Shown here piece after piece: positions 1-12,054 of a stretch of DNA of 64,000 nt. Both the position numbers and the translations under genes were made by a program. The notes under the pieces are model-generated. The model was not told the DNA's origin. It saw only the letters and a program-made list of their open reading frames with translations, and searched no databases. Position 1 is the first letter of the stretch, and each line of letters opens with the position of its first letter. Origin of the DNA: Cryptomeria japonica (Eukaryota > Streptophyta > Pinopsida > Cupressales > Cupressaceae); contig NC_081409.1 of assembly GCF_030272615.1 (NCBI RefSeq), positions 245,419,502-245,483,501 of the forward strand, written 5' to 3'.

Positions 1-1690
1 CTCGAAGATTTAGACACAAACATCTTTAGAACTGGATCTCGACAATATGCATATCAAGAATAATAAAGAGAAGAGGAAACTCATAACCTTGAACAACACA
101 TACCTGAGCAACACATTCCAGAACAATGTATACCAAAAATGCGTATACTCGAGCTAGAAACTCCAGAGCAAAATATACCATTTAGCACACCTTTTCAGCT
201 GAGAACTAATACAAGGGAAGAGTTTCTTCCTCGGCAAAATAATGCGCCTTTGGTTGCTCTTACTCAACAAATGCAAATGTTACAAAGACAAATACAAGAC
301 ATGCAACAAGGGACAACAGTGCGGTACTCATTAAATGAAATCTGTCCTTATCCATTTGACAGAAGATTGAACATGGTGCCTTTTCCTCCAAACTCAGATG
401 TTCCCAAATTTGATAAATACGATGGGAAAAGTGATCCCTAAGATCATGTTCAAGAATTTTGCACAATGAGTCTCGAATTCGCTCATGACGAGACCTATCT
501 GATGAGGTTATTCCCAAGAAGCTTGGGAGGGCAAACAATGGAATGGTTATCCAAAATTACACCACCTGTCAGATTATTTGATGAAATGGTTAATAAATTC
601 ATAACACAATACTCCTATAACATTCAACATGCCATAACCATGCTAGATGTTTGCAACAGCAAACAAAAGAACAACGAAACATTCATGATATTCCTTCAAT
701 GCTGGTGATGTATGGTATCACGATATCCTCAAGATATTCCTGAAAAGGAGAAAATGGAAATCTTCATTGACAATTTGAATGGTGAAATGAGTTATAGGCT
801 AAAACTTCAATTCATACCATCTTTCGCTAAATTGATTGAAAATGGCATTCAAGTAGAGGAAGCGTGTGTCAAAAAGGGAGCACTCAAATTCTACAAGGAA
901 GGAACAAACTCATCAAACTACAATAACCAGAACAACAACAGCTTAGACAAATCTCGATTTTGGACTCGAAACAAAAACGAAGGCAACAATGACTCACATG
1001 ATCCCAAATCTAAGCAACCAGTGCTTGCATTATCCGGGAATCCTCAAAATATGAAAAATCCTAAAAATGCTAATCCAAATGCTAACACATATGCACTGAA
1101 CACCGATCAAGGACAACTCAACACTAACAACACCAATGATACTCAAAGCAAAAACATGAATCCAGGACCTAACAACAATTCACGCAACAGCACGAACAAT
1201 TTCCAAAAGCGTATCTTCACACCACTGAGGCAATCACTAGAATTAGCATTCAGAAAACTTCTGACAAACAAAATTCTCTCCTTGCCTGCGATCAGCAACT
1301 ATGAACCCCAAATCAAACCACCTTGGTGGAATGATTCACACTATTGTGATTTCCATTGTAACAAGGGTCATCAGACGAATGATTGCATGAGATTGAAACA
1401 CATTGTGCAAGACATGATTGATCGAGGTGACTTAATGGTAGATGGTCTCAAAACAAATGGTGATCACGAAGCCTTTAAAAATCCTCTCCCAAATTACAAC
1501 AAAGATGGAGCTTCAACCTCGGATGATACACGCGGAGCTCGTATCAACCATATCTACAATAACACCATAAATCACATATCAGCTGAAGATCATCAAGTAA
1601 ATGTCATCACCATCCGAGATCAGTGTGATCATGAATCTGTCAATGTAACAACCCGAACTCAGAAATATGTCTCAAAAGGGCATACGTCAC
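1..1690 (+). pseudogene. gag: gag, Tat copy 1 (5' partial, broken)
   Basis: Capsid/nucleocapsid region that would package retrotransposon RNA. The frame is open from base 1 apart from stops at 61-66 (TAATAA), 439 and 709. The capsid-like block (about 340-900) contains CPYPFDR, PKFDKYDGK and YLMRLFPRSLGG, all shared with gag of copy 2. A long Asn-rich, low-complexity stretch follows. A zinc-knuckle-like CDFHCNKGHQTNDC (C-x2-H...GH-x4-C type) lies near 1348-1390, the form usual in Tat gag. The stop at 439 replaces an Arg present in copy 2. Gag and pol form one frame in this lineage, so the border with protease is approximate. Confidence 0.88.
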
Positions 1691-2330
1691 CTACAACTAC
1701 TACACCAAAAATCCAATATGACTTGGTTAGCCAACTACACAAAACTCCAGCTCAGATATCTATACTAGAATTGCTGAAACTATCACCGAAGCACAAAGAC
1801 ATATTGGAACAAGCACTATTGGAAACCAATGTACCTCAAAATCTGGATACGGACAGATTTCAAGCCATGGTTGCCCATATGACCGGACCTCATAACCTCA
1901 CCTTCTCAGAGCATGACAATGCTTCCTTGAGCCATCCACATAACACTCCTCTCCATATCGAAGTCATTGTTTACAAACACCGAGTAAAAAGAGTCTTAAT
2001 AGATGGAGGAGCTGGACTTAATATATGTACTTTAAAACTTATCCGTGCTTTAGGCTTCTCAGAAGAGTCTATTGATCCCTGCAAGAAGATTACCATAAAG
2101 GCATATGATGATGAGGTAAGGTCATCTAAAGGAACTGTGATGTTACCCATTCAAGTGGGACCAGTGCAAAAAGATACTATGTGTCAAGTCTTAGACATAG
2201 ATCTCACCTACAATATTTTGTTAGGGTGACCCTGGATACATGAAATACAAGCAGTACCTTCTACGTATCACCAATGTGTCAAATTTCTTTATGACGGACA
2301 AGAAATCTCCATATCTGCTAATCACAATCC
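1691..2330 (+). pseudogene. Aspartic protease region, Tat copy 1
   Basis: Retropepsin-type protease that would cleave the Gag-Pol polyprotein. The active-site block is VLIDGGAGLNICTLKLIRAL near 1995-2055. It has DGGA where many retroelements have D-S/T-G, the usual form in Tat elements. The flap/C-terminal part continues to NILLG, followed by a TGA at 2227 and then PWIHE. Copy 3 has Lys at the stop position, so the stop is a point mutation, probably CGA or AGA to TGA. Upstream, the segment with ISILELLKLSPKHK is a conserved Tat spacer seen in all three copies. Confidence 0.86.
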
Positions 2331-3050
2331 ATTTCAACATGGCAACGCAATGGGGGCAGCCCAAGACAGTTTGGTTCCTCATAATAGGGAAAAGCAGCGA
2401 TCTTCAACATCAGATCTACAAACAGCAAAGCCCAACTCATTATTTGGAGATTTCAAGCAGAAAATGCAAATCAAAGACCAAGGCATGGGAGAATACTCTT
2501 TGGAGCCCTTATGTTTGGCCAAATTGCCAACATCACCCAGATCTCATGGATTGCCTACTACATCAACACATCCGGTCACTCAACCCATCACCAAATTTGA
2601 TGGTACCTTCATCCAATTGGGCACTCTAGCACATGAATCAGAAGACAAGGATATTCTTAGCTGGTTATACAAAGATGAGGAAGAAGATAACAGAGCAGTT
2701 GCACTGGACATTGTTCTACTTACACACCTATATGGAAAATGATACTTAATCATGCAGCAAATGGGATATGACGGCAAAGGACCTATTGGGAAACGCAAAG
2801 AAGGAGTCATTGAACCCATAAATCTTCCTTCACAACCCAATAGAGACAAAATAGGATTGGGTTGTAAGCTCACTTTCCTATTAAGAAAGCCGCCCCGCAT
2901 AACTGCAAAACCTCAATGGAAAGTAAAGAAGAAGTACAAAGAAGAATCTTGGCAGGATGCACTCTTTGAGTCAGCCAAAACAATCCGCAAGGCACGGGAA
3001 TGTCAAGAACAAAAGTTACATCAGGGAAAGCTTCTAAGCCACTAGAAGGC
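2331..3050 (+). pseudogene. G-patch region between protease and RT, Tat copy 1
   Basis: After the protease the reading frame continues with many lesions. At 2752-2880 there is a glycine-rich block, MGYDGKGPIGKRKEGVIEPI, that fits a G-patch (an RNA-associated motif known in some Tat-group and retroviral Pol proteins). The same block occurs at the same place in copies 2 and 3. Upstream, FDGTFIQLGTLAHESEDKDI is also shared with copy 3. A role in RNA binding or reverse transcription is known for other retroelement G-patches; here it is only inferred. Stops at 2740 and 3043 interrupt the frame. Confidence 0.7.
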
Positions 3051-4065
3051 CGTATTTGCAGTAGGAGCTCATATTCAAACACCAATATCTCAAGAACAAA
3101 TAATATCATCTCCGGATACCATTATTCCTCCCAGAGGAGGCACAGTCTATGAACAAATACAAAAAGTAGAAGCAGGATCTGACACCGAATCAACAAAAAC
3201 TATCAAAATGGTATCCATCATCAAAGATTTAATTTCACCATACAACATACCAGTTTACAACACTGATAGAATCTGGGATGATGCCTCAGAGACTGATTCT
3301 AATGAATATGAATGGGGTACCTACTCAAATGCTACTATAGATATCCCTAATGATGCTGACACCATATCCCTTTCTCAGGAAGAGCATAACGCAGAAGATA
3401 GACCTCTTGAATTTGGACCACAGAACATCTATGAAGCCAAGGAAAGCGAACAAAAACATTATGAACAAGTCTATACAGAAGATAATACCATCGAAGACCT
3501 CGACGAAATCCTGGACTTCTTTAAAACCAAGAACAATCATGATGAAAACTCTGTCTTGACACTTATAGTAGCAGACCTTAATCCACCAAACGATTCCTTA
3601 CCGCTTGTCTTTCCTGACCTCATTGACTGGGATGAACCTGAAATCCATGATATACCAATTTTCCCAGATGATGAATCTATTATCCATTACCTATGTACCG
3701 TAAATCCAGAAACAGGCTCTACCAGTGAACAAAGTAACGATGTCTGTCAATCAGGGAGTGCCAAGTCTCCCAGTCGCAAAAATAAACCAAATGAAAGATC
3801 TGATGTTGAAAACTAGTCAATGGTAGCTCTAGATCACAAAAAGGTAAAAATAAAGGACGCATCTGAGGGTGAAAACCTTTTTAAGGCACCTAACGATGGG
3901 AGACTTGACACTCTTTCTGAGCACTTTCATGAGCGATCACCCATATTGATTGAGCCCACTCAATCAATCAACATTGGTACCACAGAAGCAGTAAAAAACA
4001 TACACCTTGCAGAATCTCTGATAGAGGAAGAAAGATCAGCATTCATCATTTTCTTTAAAGAATAG
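3051..4065 (+). pseudogene. Acidic linker of Pol, Tat copy 1
   Basis: A long stretch rich in Asp, Glu and Asn (for example 3208-3816, with a TAG at 3814) leads into the conserved pre-RT segment 3820-4065 (ENLFKAPNDGRLDTLSEHF). The same layout, including ENLFEAPK/ENLFEVPK, is seen in copies 3 and 2, so this is genuine Pol and not a chance frame. No catalytic motif is visible. It is probably a spacer between protease/G-patch and RT; its function is unknown. Confidence 0.65.
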
Positions 4066-5367
4066 AAAATTAACTTTGCTTGGTCATATGCCGATATGCT
4101 CGGAGTAGATCCACACTTAATCATGCATCACTTGTCCATCTCTTCAGGGGTTAAGCCAGTCAAACAAAAGCTAAGAAAGATGAATCCATAGGTGGCACTC
4201 ATGGTCAAAACTGAACTAAAGAAACTATTAGATGTCGGATTCATCCGACCCATTGACTATGCAGAATGGATTTCCAACATCGTTCCAGTATCAAAACTAG
4301 ATGGTAGTATCAGAATATGCACTGACTTCAGAGATGTCAACAAAACTTGTCCAAAAGACGACTTTCCTCTGCCCAGTATCGACATAATTGTAGATCTCAC
4401 AACAGGCCATGCAATGCTCTCACTAATGGACGGTTTCTCAGGCTATAATCAAATCAAAATAGCCCCAGAAGATCAAGATAAAACCGCGTTCACCTGTCCT
4501 TGGGGAACATACTATTGGAATGTTATGCCTTTTGGTTTAAAGAATGCAGGGGCCACTTATCAAAGAGCAATGACAACAATCTTTCATGACATGATGCACA
4601 CATTTATGGAAGATTATGTGGATGATCTACTAGCTAAGTCATTCACCAGAGCAGAACATCTAAGCATCTTAACAAAGATCTTTGATTGATTGGAGAAATT
4701 CCAAGTCAGGCTCAACCCTAAGAAGTGTGTCTTCGGGGTTACATCAGGCAAGTTACTAGGCTATATAGTCTCAGCTAAAGGTATCGAAGTAGATCCAACA
4801 AATGTACAAGCCATTATGGAAATGCCACCACCAAAGAATATTAGTCAACTCAGATCTCTACAAGGACGACTTCAATCAATCAGGCGATTTATCGCTCAGC
4901 TAGCAGATAAAAGTCTACCATTTAACCATTTACTACACAAAAATGTACCATTCAGATGGGAGACCAAGTGTGCAGAATCTTTTTACCAAATCAAACAATA
5001 CCTGATGAATCCACCAGTTCTGGTACCACCAGTCGCAGGAAAACCACTTATCCTATATATCTCAATAACAAATATATCGCTAGGGGCACTATTGGCACAA
5101 GAAGATCAACAAGGAAAGGAACGAGCCATATATTATATCAGTAGGACATTGAATGGCTATGAACTCAACTATAAATTCATTGAAAAGGCTTGCCTAACAG
5201 TGGTCTTCGCATCTCAGAAGTTCCGACATTATATGCTAGCACACACCATTAAGCTAGTAGCAAAAATTGATCCTCTCAAATATCTATTCAGCAAGGCAAC
5301 TCTTACAGGCCGATTGGCTAAATGGGTCATGATTCTCAGTAAATTTGACATCCAATACACAGAAAGA
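4066..5367 (+). pseudogene. pol: Reverse transcriptase and first RNase H, Tat copy 1
   Basis: RNA-directed DNA polymerase plus the Ty3-type RNase H. RT blocks are in order: LLDVGFIRPIDYAEWISN, ICTDFRDVNKTCPKDDFPLP, LMDGFSGYNQIKIAPEDQ, PFGLKNAGATYQRAM, and the catalytic YVDD at 4615-4626. The connection/RNase H part includes LGYIVSAKGIEVDP, GALLAQEDQQGKERAIYYIS and KACLTVVFASQKFRHYM. In-frame stops lie at about 4063 (TAG), 4189 (TAG, CAG in copy 2), 4687 (TGA where copy 2 has an Arg codon AGA) and 5368 (TGA). Nearly all fit C-to-T change. No large deletion is seen, so this is the best preserved RT of the three copies. Confidence 0.94.
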
Positions 5368-5790
5368 TGAGCCATCAAAGGACAAGCAATTGCAGATCAG
5401 CTGGCTGAAGCACCACTACCAGGAAAACAAACTATGGCGATTGAATTTCTGAACAGGGACGTTCTTGCTCTTTCTACCAAACAATGGACCCTATACTTTG
5501 ACGGATCCTATACACAACATGGTTCAGGTGCTGGCATTCTATTCATCACTCCTGAAGAACACACTATACCAAGATCATATAGGCTTATGTTCCCATGCAC
5601 AAATAATGTGGTTGAATATGAGGCATTGGTTATAGGCATCAAAATGGCCATATAATGGACAATCACAGAGTTAACGGTCTACGAAGACTCACAACTAGTC
5701 ATCAATCAAATCAACAATGACTATCAGACAAAGGATGACAAGCTGCTACCCTACAAGCAAATGGTGGATGACTTCAAATAGTATTTTATG
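5368..5790 (+). pseudogene. Second (archaeal-type) RNase H, Tat copy 1
   Basis: An additional RNase H domain directly after the first one, diagnostic of the Tat/Ogre lineage. Visible motifs are WTLYFDGSYTQHGSGAGIL (first catalytic Asp), NNVVEYEALVIGIKMAI (catalytic Glu) and, after a stop at 5653, VYEDSQLVINQIN (next catalytic Asp). It would remove RNA from RNA/DNA hybrids during reverse transcription. Copy 3 has the same domain at 50992-51440. A further stop at 5779 (TAG) precedes the integrase linker. Confidence 0.9.
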
Positions 5791-7236
5791 CATATCACCT
5801 TCGAGAAAAATACCAAGGTTGAACAACAAAGCAGCCGATGCCATGGCTACTATCGCTTCATTACTACAAATTTCAGAGCAACAGAGTCGTTACGAGTTCC
5901 CGGTAGAGCAACTATTCTCCCCAGCTTATGACCATTCTGAATCCCATGTTATCTATGCCTTGACTGGTTCAGATTCTCCATTATATGGACCAATATTCGA
6001 CTACCTTGAGAACAATATCTTACCCATTGACCAATCCCGTAACCAAAAACGTAACTTTATCCGGCAAGCTGCCCGTTATACCCTTACCGCTGATACTTTG
6101 TATCGTCAAGGTCTAGATGGTACTCTTCTTCATTTCCTTGATCGTAATAATTCCGATTCCGCTTTACATGAGCTTCACGAAGGTATTTGTGGCACACATT
6201 CAAGTGGTACTACTCTTGCTAAAAAGCTTCTAAGGATGGGATACTACTGGCCTACAATGGAGAAAGACTCATATCATTTCGCCAATAAATGTCCTAAATG
6301 CCAGATCCATGGTAATCTGATACATGCACCAGCACAGGAACTGCAACCATTTACAACATCCTGACCCTTTTGTCAGTGGGGACTAGACTTAGTTGGCAAA
6401 ATTCATCCTTCATCTTCAAATGGACACAAGTTCATTATAACGGCAACATAATATTTACCAAATAGATAGAAGCAGTTCCCATGACCACAGTGTCTGGGAA
6501 ACAAATTGCCTCTTTTATCCTAAATTATCTGATTTGCAGATATGGTATTCCAAGTTCAATCATCACAGATAATGGACGGCCTTTCAAAAACCAAGATGTA
6601 CAAGAACTATGTGAAAAATTCAAAATCCAACATCGGTTCTCTACACCATACTACCCCCAGGGAAATGGTCAAGCAGAAGCATCTAATAAGACAATACTAA
6701 AGATCCTAATGAAAATAGTGAATGATGCAGGCAAAGATTGGCACGTACAACTTAATCTAGCACTTTGGGCATACAAAACCAACATCCGCACACCTACAGG
6801 AGCAACACCATACTCATTGGTATATGGATCAGAGGCCATTTTACCCCTGGAAGTAGAAATCCCATCTCTCAGAGTCTCTTTGAAAGGTTTAATCTCAGAT
6901 GAAGAGTATCGAGTTAACCGACTGCAAGAACTCGAACTATTAGATGAAAGACGTCAGTATGCTTACACTCATCTCAAAGCATATCAACAACACATGTGCA
7001 GGAGCTACAATCACAAGGTCATCCCTCACAACTTCAAAATTGGTGACCTAGTCTTCAAAGAAAATCCAAGAAATCAGCAAGATCGAGAAAAGAAAGGGAA
7101 GTTTGAACCTAACTGGTTGGGTCCCTATGTCATCATATCAGTCTATGGATCAAGTGCCTATCAGCTAACAACTTCAGAAGGAGATGTGCTCGATGAACCA
7201 ACTAACAACATCCATCTAAAGAAGTACTACACTTAA
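5791..7236 (+). pseudogene. Integrase, Tat copy 1
   Basis: DDE integrase that would insert the cDNA. The N-terminal zinc-binding region (about 6170-6330) has H...H and CPKC; GYYWPTMEKDSYHFANKCPKC is typical, shown here in part. The catalytic core includes ITDNGRPFKNQDV (second Asp) and YYPQGNGQAEASNKTIL (Glu). The C-terminal part GDLVFKENPRN...WLGPYVI ends in HLKKYYT, the same ending as copy 3. Breaks: TGA at 6361, and a frame change between about 6360 and 6480 that damages the first catalytic Asp region (LDLVGKIHPSS survives in another frame). Confidence 0.92.
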
Positions 7237-8588
7237 GTAGCCTAGTGCACAGAAAAAACCAAAACAAGCAAAAAAAAAATCAAAAAATCCAGAAAAAGTA
7301 AAAAATAAAGTACAATAAAAACAAATGGTGAAAACCTGGTAAACAGGCGCTCTTGTGAAAGAACGGCTCCTCTATCTATCTCCATACCATTTTATGCGTA
7401 TCCTTAAAAACACTATTGGCCATCGCCCGACACTTAGCACATATCCATTCAGGACATACTTAGCATAGTCACTATCTTGGTTTATCCATATATATCCTCT
7501 TTACACATTCCACCATGGCTTGGAAATCACTGTACATATTCACATCAAGAGGCACACTCAGCTAGGGGCATTAAAATCGTCAAAACTTGCGAACATTCAA
7601 GATATCAAAACTAGAAGCAAAACTCAGCAGCATGGCATCCAACAACCAAAACTACGCTTCATCGCAAAACAAAACAAAAAAATCACAGAAACACCAAGGA
7701 TGGATGATTTTCTGAAGTACTGAATGTTGCATTATCGCATACAAATCTTGACTATTTTTGCATTTTGAACTTTTTAAATTATTGGATTCTCTTCCTTTTC
7801 TCACTAAATGCTTCAAAGCTAGAGATCATGGGGAACTTCCAATATTTTCTTAGTCTTCTATCTGGGAGGCGATCACTTGTACTGTGTGAATACTTGCCTC
7901 GAGACATGATACATCGAATATCACTGGAGGCCTGATTCCACTTCATGCATACAAATGATTTAATCTTGTCTGTTTACGCAATCCGCACTCAAGTCGTCTT
8001 GGTTCAATTATACCTTGACGCTTGTGCTATCTTGCAAAATCAAATATCATGTAAATTTTTCTTAGGTCATTATGGTTCAATTATACCATTGTGCTTGTAT
8101 AAATTTTCAACATATCCTAAACAAATCAATGCTCAATGATGATACCTACAAAGAAAGCAAACAACATATGGCTATATCAGATGGCAAATACAGAATGAGG
8201 ATGCTACCAAAAACATAGTTGCATATCATTTTACAATTAGTTGCATATCATTTTAACATAGTTGCATATCATTTTAACAATTAGTTGCATATCATTTTAC
8301 AATTAGTTGCATATCATTATCATAGATCTCATTTTCAAGATACATCTCACAAACATATCAAAGCATACATCCTGCATCATACATTATATCATATATTTAA
8401 GCATTACATCATCATAATGTAAAGAAAAGAACACATAAGCACATACATCCATATAACACACCACATGATCAAAGATAATGATGTCGTATATATATCTCTC
8501 CAAAAATGATCAAAATGTACAAAATCTATCATCTCTGTGTCCAATACAAAGAATACAATGATCAAAATACAAACAGAGACCACGTCTC
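7237..8588 (+). other. Non-coding spacer after integrase, Tat copy 1
   Basis: No supportable coding region. An A-rich stretch (7255-7330) follows the integrase stop. A short segment around 7327-7352 (GGTGAAAACCTGGTAAACAG) has a counterpart after the integrase of copy 3 near 47780, so this is an inherited part of the Tat 3' region and not a later insertion. A short tandem repeat lies at 8216-8326. The antisense PMD gene ends at 8589. Confidence 0.6.
8216..8326. repeat. Short tandem repeat, about 20-23 bp unit, 5 copies
   Basis: The unit AGTTGCATATCATTTTA plus a short AT-rich spacer (CAATT or ACAT) is repeated five times in the spacer of Tat copy 1. Units differ mainly in the spacer. No similar array was seen in copy 3. 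Confidence 0.9.
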
Positions 8589-11500
8589 TCAAGTATGGCT
8601 ATCCCCTGACGGAGATGGTCTAGCTCCAGATGTCCCCACCCCTGGATCTTCAGGGGGATCCTATCTCGATGGCCCTGTCACACCTCGGCTCTCGGACCGC
8701 GACCTAGTATCTGGAGATCGACTAGATCTCGACTGTGTGAAGCTCTGTACTCGGTGATCCCTGGGTACCGCAGCCTCATAGTGTCAGCGGTAGTACTCCA
8801 CCTCTTGAGCTCTCAAAGATAGCTCTCTCAGGGTGTCTCTCATCGAACCACCCGCCGCTGCTCTCTGCATGCTCGCTGCAAGCTCCTCCGCTTGACCCCA
8901 CCACTCTATCTCCATGTCCCGCTCAGTGGTCAACTACGCAATCTGTCGCTGATATGTCAATACTTGTGCCTGTAGTTGCTGTACAGTCACCTGCAGGGTC
9001 CGAATCTATGCATCCTCAATATGAGTGGGGATCCGAACCCGTAGCGGTACCTGTGCAGGGGCATCCCCTCTAACTCTACCTGTCCTCGATGCTAGAGGTG
9101 GGAGCACATCTGTCCTCCTCCTCTGAGCTGGCCGTATCGCCTTGTCTGTCCCCCCCACTGCAGCTAGAACCTCTCCCATCCTCCCCTCTCCACCTGCTCC
9201 AATGGCCAAACCGCCTCTCCCCCTTTCCATCACCGCCCGTTTGACTGCTCTCTCCAAACCTCTATCTCCTCTCCTCCCTCTATCTCCCCTCCTCCCTCTA
9301 TCTCCTCTCGCTCGTCGTCCTCCTCCACCATCTCCATCATCCTCGTCATCTCCACCTCCCTCATCATCATCATCATCAAATGCCGACCGCATCTCCTCTG
9401 GATCTGAAATCCTTGCCACTGCCTGCACAACGAACAATCTCGTGAACTCATCTATCATGCCCGCGTCCAAAATATCCAAGGCATAATCCCATATCTGGCT
9501 CGCCAAACTGACAAACTCCTCCATGGCTACCTCACTATCAATCGTTGGACCCCAATCTGGTATGTCTTGCCTCCGCCGTGCATATAAACAGGCCCCCTAA
9601 GGTATACCCTGCTGTCGACCAAATTGTCGCAAAACTCTGGTCACCACGAACCTCTCAATAACAAATGGGGTCCTCCCAATCAAGTATCTCGTCATAAACA
9701 CATAAGGCATCTCCAGCCCATCCTCTGCCCATACCTCACACCCTGTATACGGTCACCATGTGACCATATCAATGTCATCCAAAACTCTCCTCCAATGCTC
9801 TAGTTTGCCCAGCTTCCGTTGGACAACTAGACCCCTATACCCATAGGCATAGGCACGTCCAACGGGCCTATCTCTGTCTGCTAATGGCCTGGCAGTCGGA
9901 ATGTGCTCCCAGCACCATGCCTGTAAGAGCACCATGCCAGCTGACAAACTGCCATACCCTAGGTATATCACCTCGTGCAAGTCCCTGTATAGATAGGCTA
10001 GCATAGCTGATCCCCACGTGAACCTGCGGCGCTGTGTAACCATGTCCTCTAACACCAGCCCCCATCCCACAGAGAATCCCTTTGACCTGCGATCAGGACA
10101 AAGGAATTCACCGATAAACCCTACTAGTACTGATGGAAGCGGTGCATAATCTAGGTCTAGGAACTCCTGCCATGGGATCTCATATCCGCATATTGTCTCA
10201 TCATGAAAAATACGGTGAAGTGCCTTTGTGCCACCCTCCTCCGACTGCTCATATGGTAGTAGTGCACCTACTATTGGTATGCATAGAATCCTGTAACAGT
10301 CCTTTGGTGTGACTGTCATCTCACCTATGGCAAAGTGGAAGGTGTTTGTGTCGCTGTGCCACCTCTCTGTGAGCATTGTAAGTAGCCCCCGGTTCATAGT
10401 GAACCGAGGCATATCCAACAGGGACGTCAACCCGCATCTCTCAATAATATCTAGGTCGGCCTGTGTCAACTGTGGTATTAGAGTCCAAGGCCTAGGAAAT
10501 CGCTCACGCGACAGCACCACGCCCAATCGCTCCTGTCAACCAGCAAAACAAGTCCAATATCAGTTTCCACATCAAAACAAAGATATCAAAATCAAACTCA
10601 CATCAACAACATGAAACAATTTGCTCATCTACATCAAGTTCAAAATCCTATCATTTCATATCAGCTTGTAAAACAACTCAAGTTATCAAAAACCATATCA
10701 AAACTTGTAACACAACTCACGTCTCCAAATCACATAAACTTGTAAAACAACTCAAGTTTCCCACCCATATCAGCTTGTAAAACAACTCAAGTTTCCAACC
10801 CATATTAGCTTGTAACACAAATCAGGCTTCACACATTGAACTTGAAACACAGTGCGCAAACAAATCATACTTTGATTAAAAAAACACATTAATATCTATG
10901 CATAACTTGAAATATCGCAAATCAAAACAAGTTATATCAACAATCATATTGGACAAATCAATAAAAACCATGACAACAAGACACAAAAATTTCACAAATC
11001 CCCCCATCGCACAAAATTTTTCTTGATGCGCTAAAACAGATTCTCGCTGCGCTAAAATCTACCCATGCGCTAAGCTGTTTTTCCCATGCGCTAATCTATT
11101 TACCCTATGCTCTAGACTGCCTCTATTCGCTAGTCTTTTTCCCCCATGCGCCACCTAACCTACCCTATGTGCTAAAACCTATTTATGCGCTAACCTATAC
11201 CTTGTTGACACTACCTATTTGACCCTATGTGCTAGGTCTACCCTACGTGCTAAAACCCCTTACCCATGCGAACCCCTATGACCCCTATGCGCTAGGTCTT
11301 ACTCACGCGCTATCCTGTTGACCTGACTCGCTACCCTATGATTCACATGCGCTACTTTTCCTCGACGCGCTAACCAGACCTTCTATGTGCTACACTATTT
11401 TGTTTCAGACGCAACCCTAAAATTCAAACTTCATGTGCTACCTAAATTTTTGTATGCGCTAAATTGCAACTTTGACGCGCTAAAATGCTAAAACCGAATT

Positions 11501-11644
11501 TCAAAAATAAAAAAATGACCAAAAATAACAAAATAAAAAATCAAAAAAGGGTCAAAAGTGTTGACTTACTGGTGGTCCATATGCGGCAGGTCTCCGGTAC
11601 CTCCGAATGCGCTCAAAATGATGCCTGGAATACAGAATAGGCAT
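8589..11644 (-). pseudogene. Antisense plant mobile domain (PMD/MAIN-like) gene inside Tat copy 1
   Basis: A two-exon gene antisense to pol. Exon 1 (11644-11570) is exactly 25 codons, beginning MPILYSRHHFERIRRYRR, and ends at a GTAAGT donor. The intron (11569-10533) ends in GACAG. Exon 2 continues in phase 0 from 10532. Exon 2 carries a PMD: LTERWHSDTNTFHFAIGEM, then TPKDCYRILCIPIVG, then HIPTARPLADRD. This matches the plant mobile domain of MAIN/MAIL proteins, nuclear proteins linked to genome stability and transposon silencing and also found inside transposons. The tail holds an acidic run, RGD/RR-rich repeats, a Gln-rich probable coiled coil and an RS-rich end. In-frame stops at 9753, about 9598, 9006, 8936 and in the tail make it a pseudogene. 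The PMD itself (10526-9756) is uninterrupted. Copy 3 has the same gene at 43910-46280. Confidence 0.85.
11018..11490. repeat. Irregular array of ATGCGCTA-type motifs in the PMD intron
   Basis: About 22 copies of a motif close to (T/C)ATGCGCTA(A) occur in about 470 bp, on average every 20 bp, separated by unrelated pyrimidine-rich sequence. Several copies read ATGTGCTA or ACGTGCTA, as expected if the CpG in GCGC decayed. The array lies wholly within the intron of the antisense PMD gene. It is a set of interspersed short motifs and not a classical tandem repeat. Comparable arrays with other motif sequences are at 17100-17350, 25441-25550, 44105-44291, 50757-50921 and 57063-57257. Confidence 0.85.
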
Positions 11645-11718
11645 TTTGACTTCTCTCCAAATTCTCTTTCTCCAAAGTCAACAATGCACAAATGAATCAA
11701 ATCAAATCCCTTTTCCCC

Positions 11719-11725
11719 TTTTATA
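11719..11725 (-). promoter_or_regulatory. TATA box of the antisense PMD gene, Tat copy 1
   Basis: The minus strand reads CTCCTATAAAAGGGG, 75 bp upstream of the exon-1 ATG at 11644. That leaves a 5' UTR of about 45 bp. The equivalent gene of copy 3 has TATATAAG at the corresponding place, which supports it as a real promoter element. Confidence 0.7.
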
Positions 11726-12039
11726 GGAGAAAAATGAAATTAGGGTTAGGAAATTGGGCATGTAATTTGCTCGCGGTCTCCCTTATACCCTAAAACATGT
11801 AAATTATCAGAAGATGAATCAATTTCAACATTTCACATCGACAAAATCATACACACCACACACAAATCATCAAATCCAATCAAAATTTTCAAAATATTGA
11901 TTCATCTCCCGAGTGGGCATCACACATCAAATCAAATCTGGGGCACAACTTGAAAATCATAAAAGCAAAAATTCCATTTGATCATAAATCACGATAAAAC
12001 ATCATTTTCTTTGAAATAACATGTGCACACACGTCACCT

Positions 12040-12054
12040 CAAAGAGGGGCAAAA
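12040..12054 (+). other. Polypurine tract, Tat copy 1
   Basis: CAAAGAGGGGCAAAA sits directly before the LTR start TGTAGACATAT. It would prime plus-strand DNA synthesis. Copy 3 has a very similar tract (CAAAGCGGGGCAAA on its strand) at 42952-42966. Confidence 0.85.

Noticed and set aside
9142-9486. Plus-strand Pro/Ser-rich open frame
   Set aside because: It is the complement of the acidic and RGD-rich part of the antisense PMD gene, which has family support; the plus frame has none.
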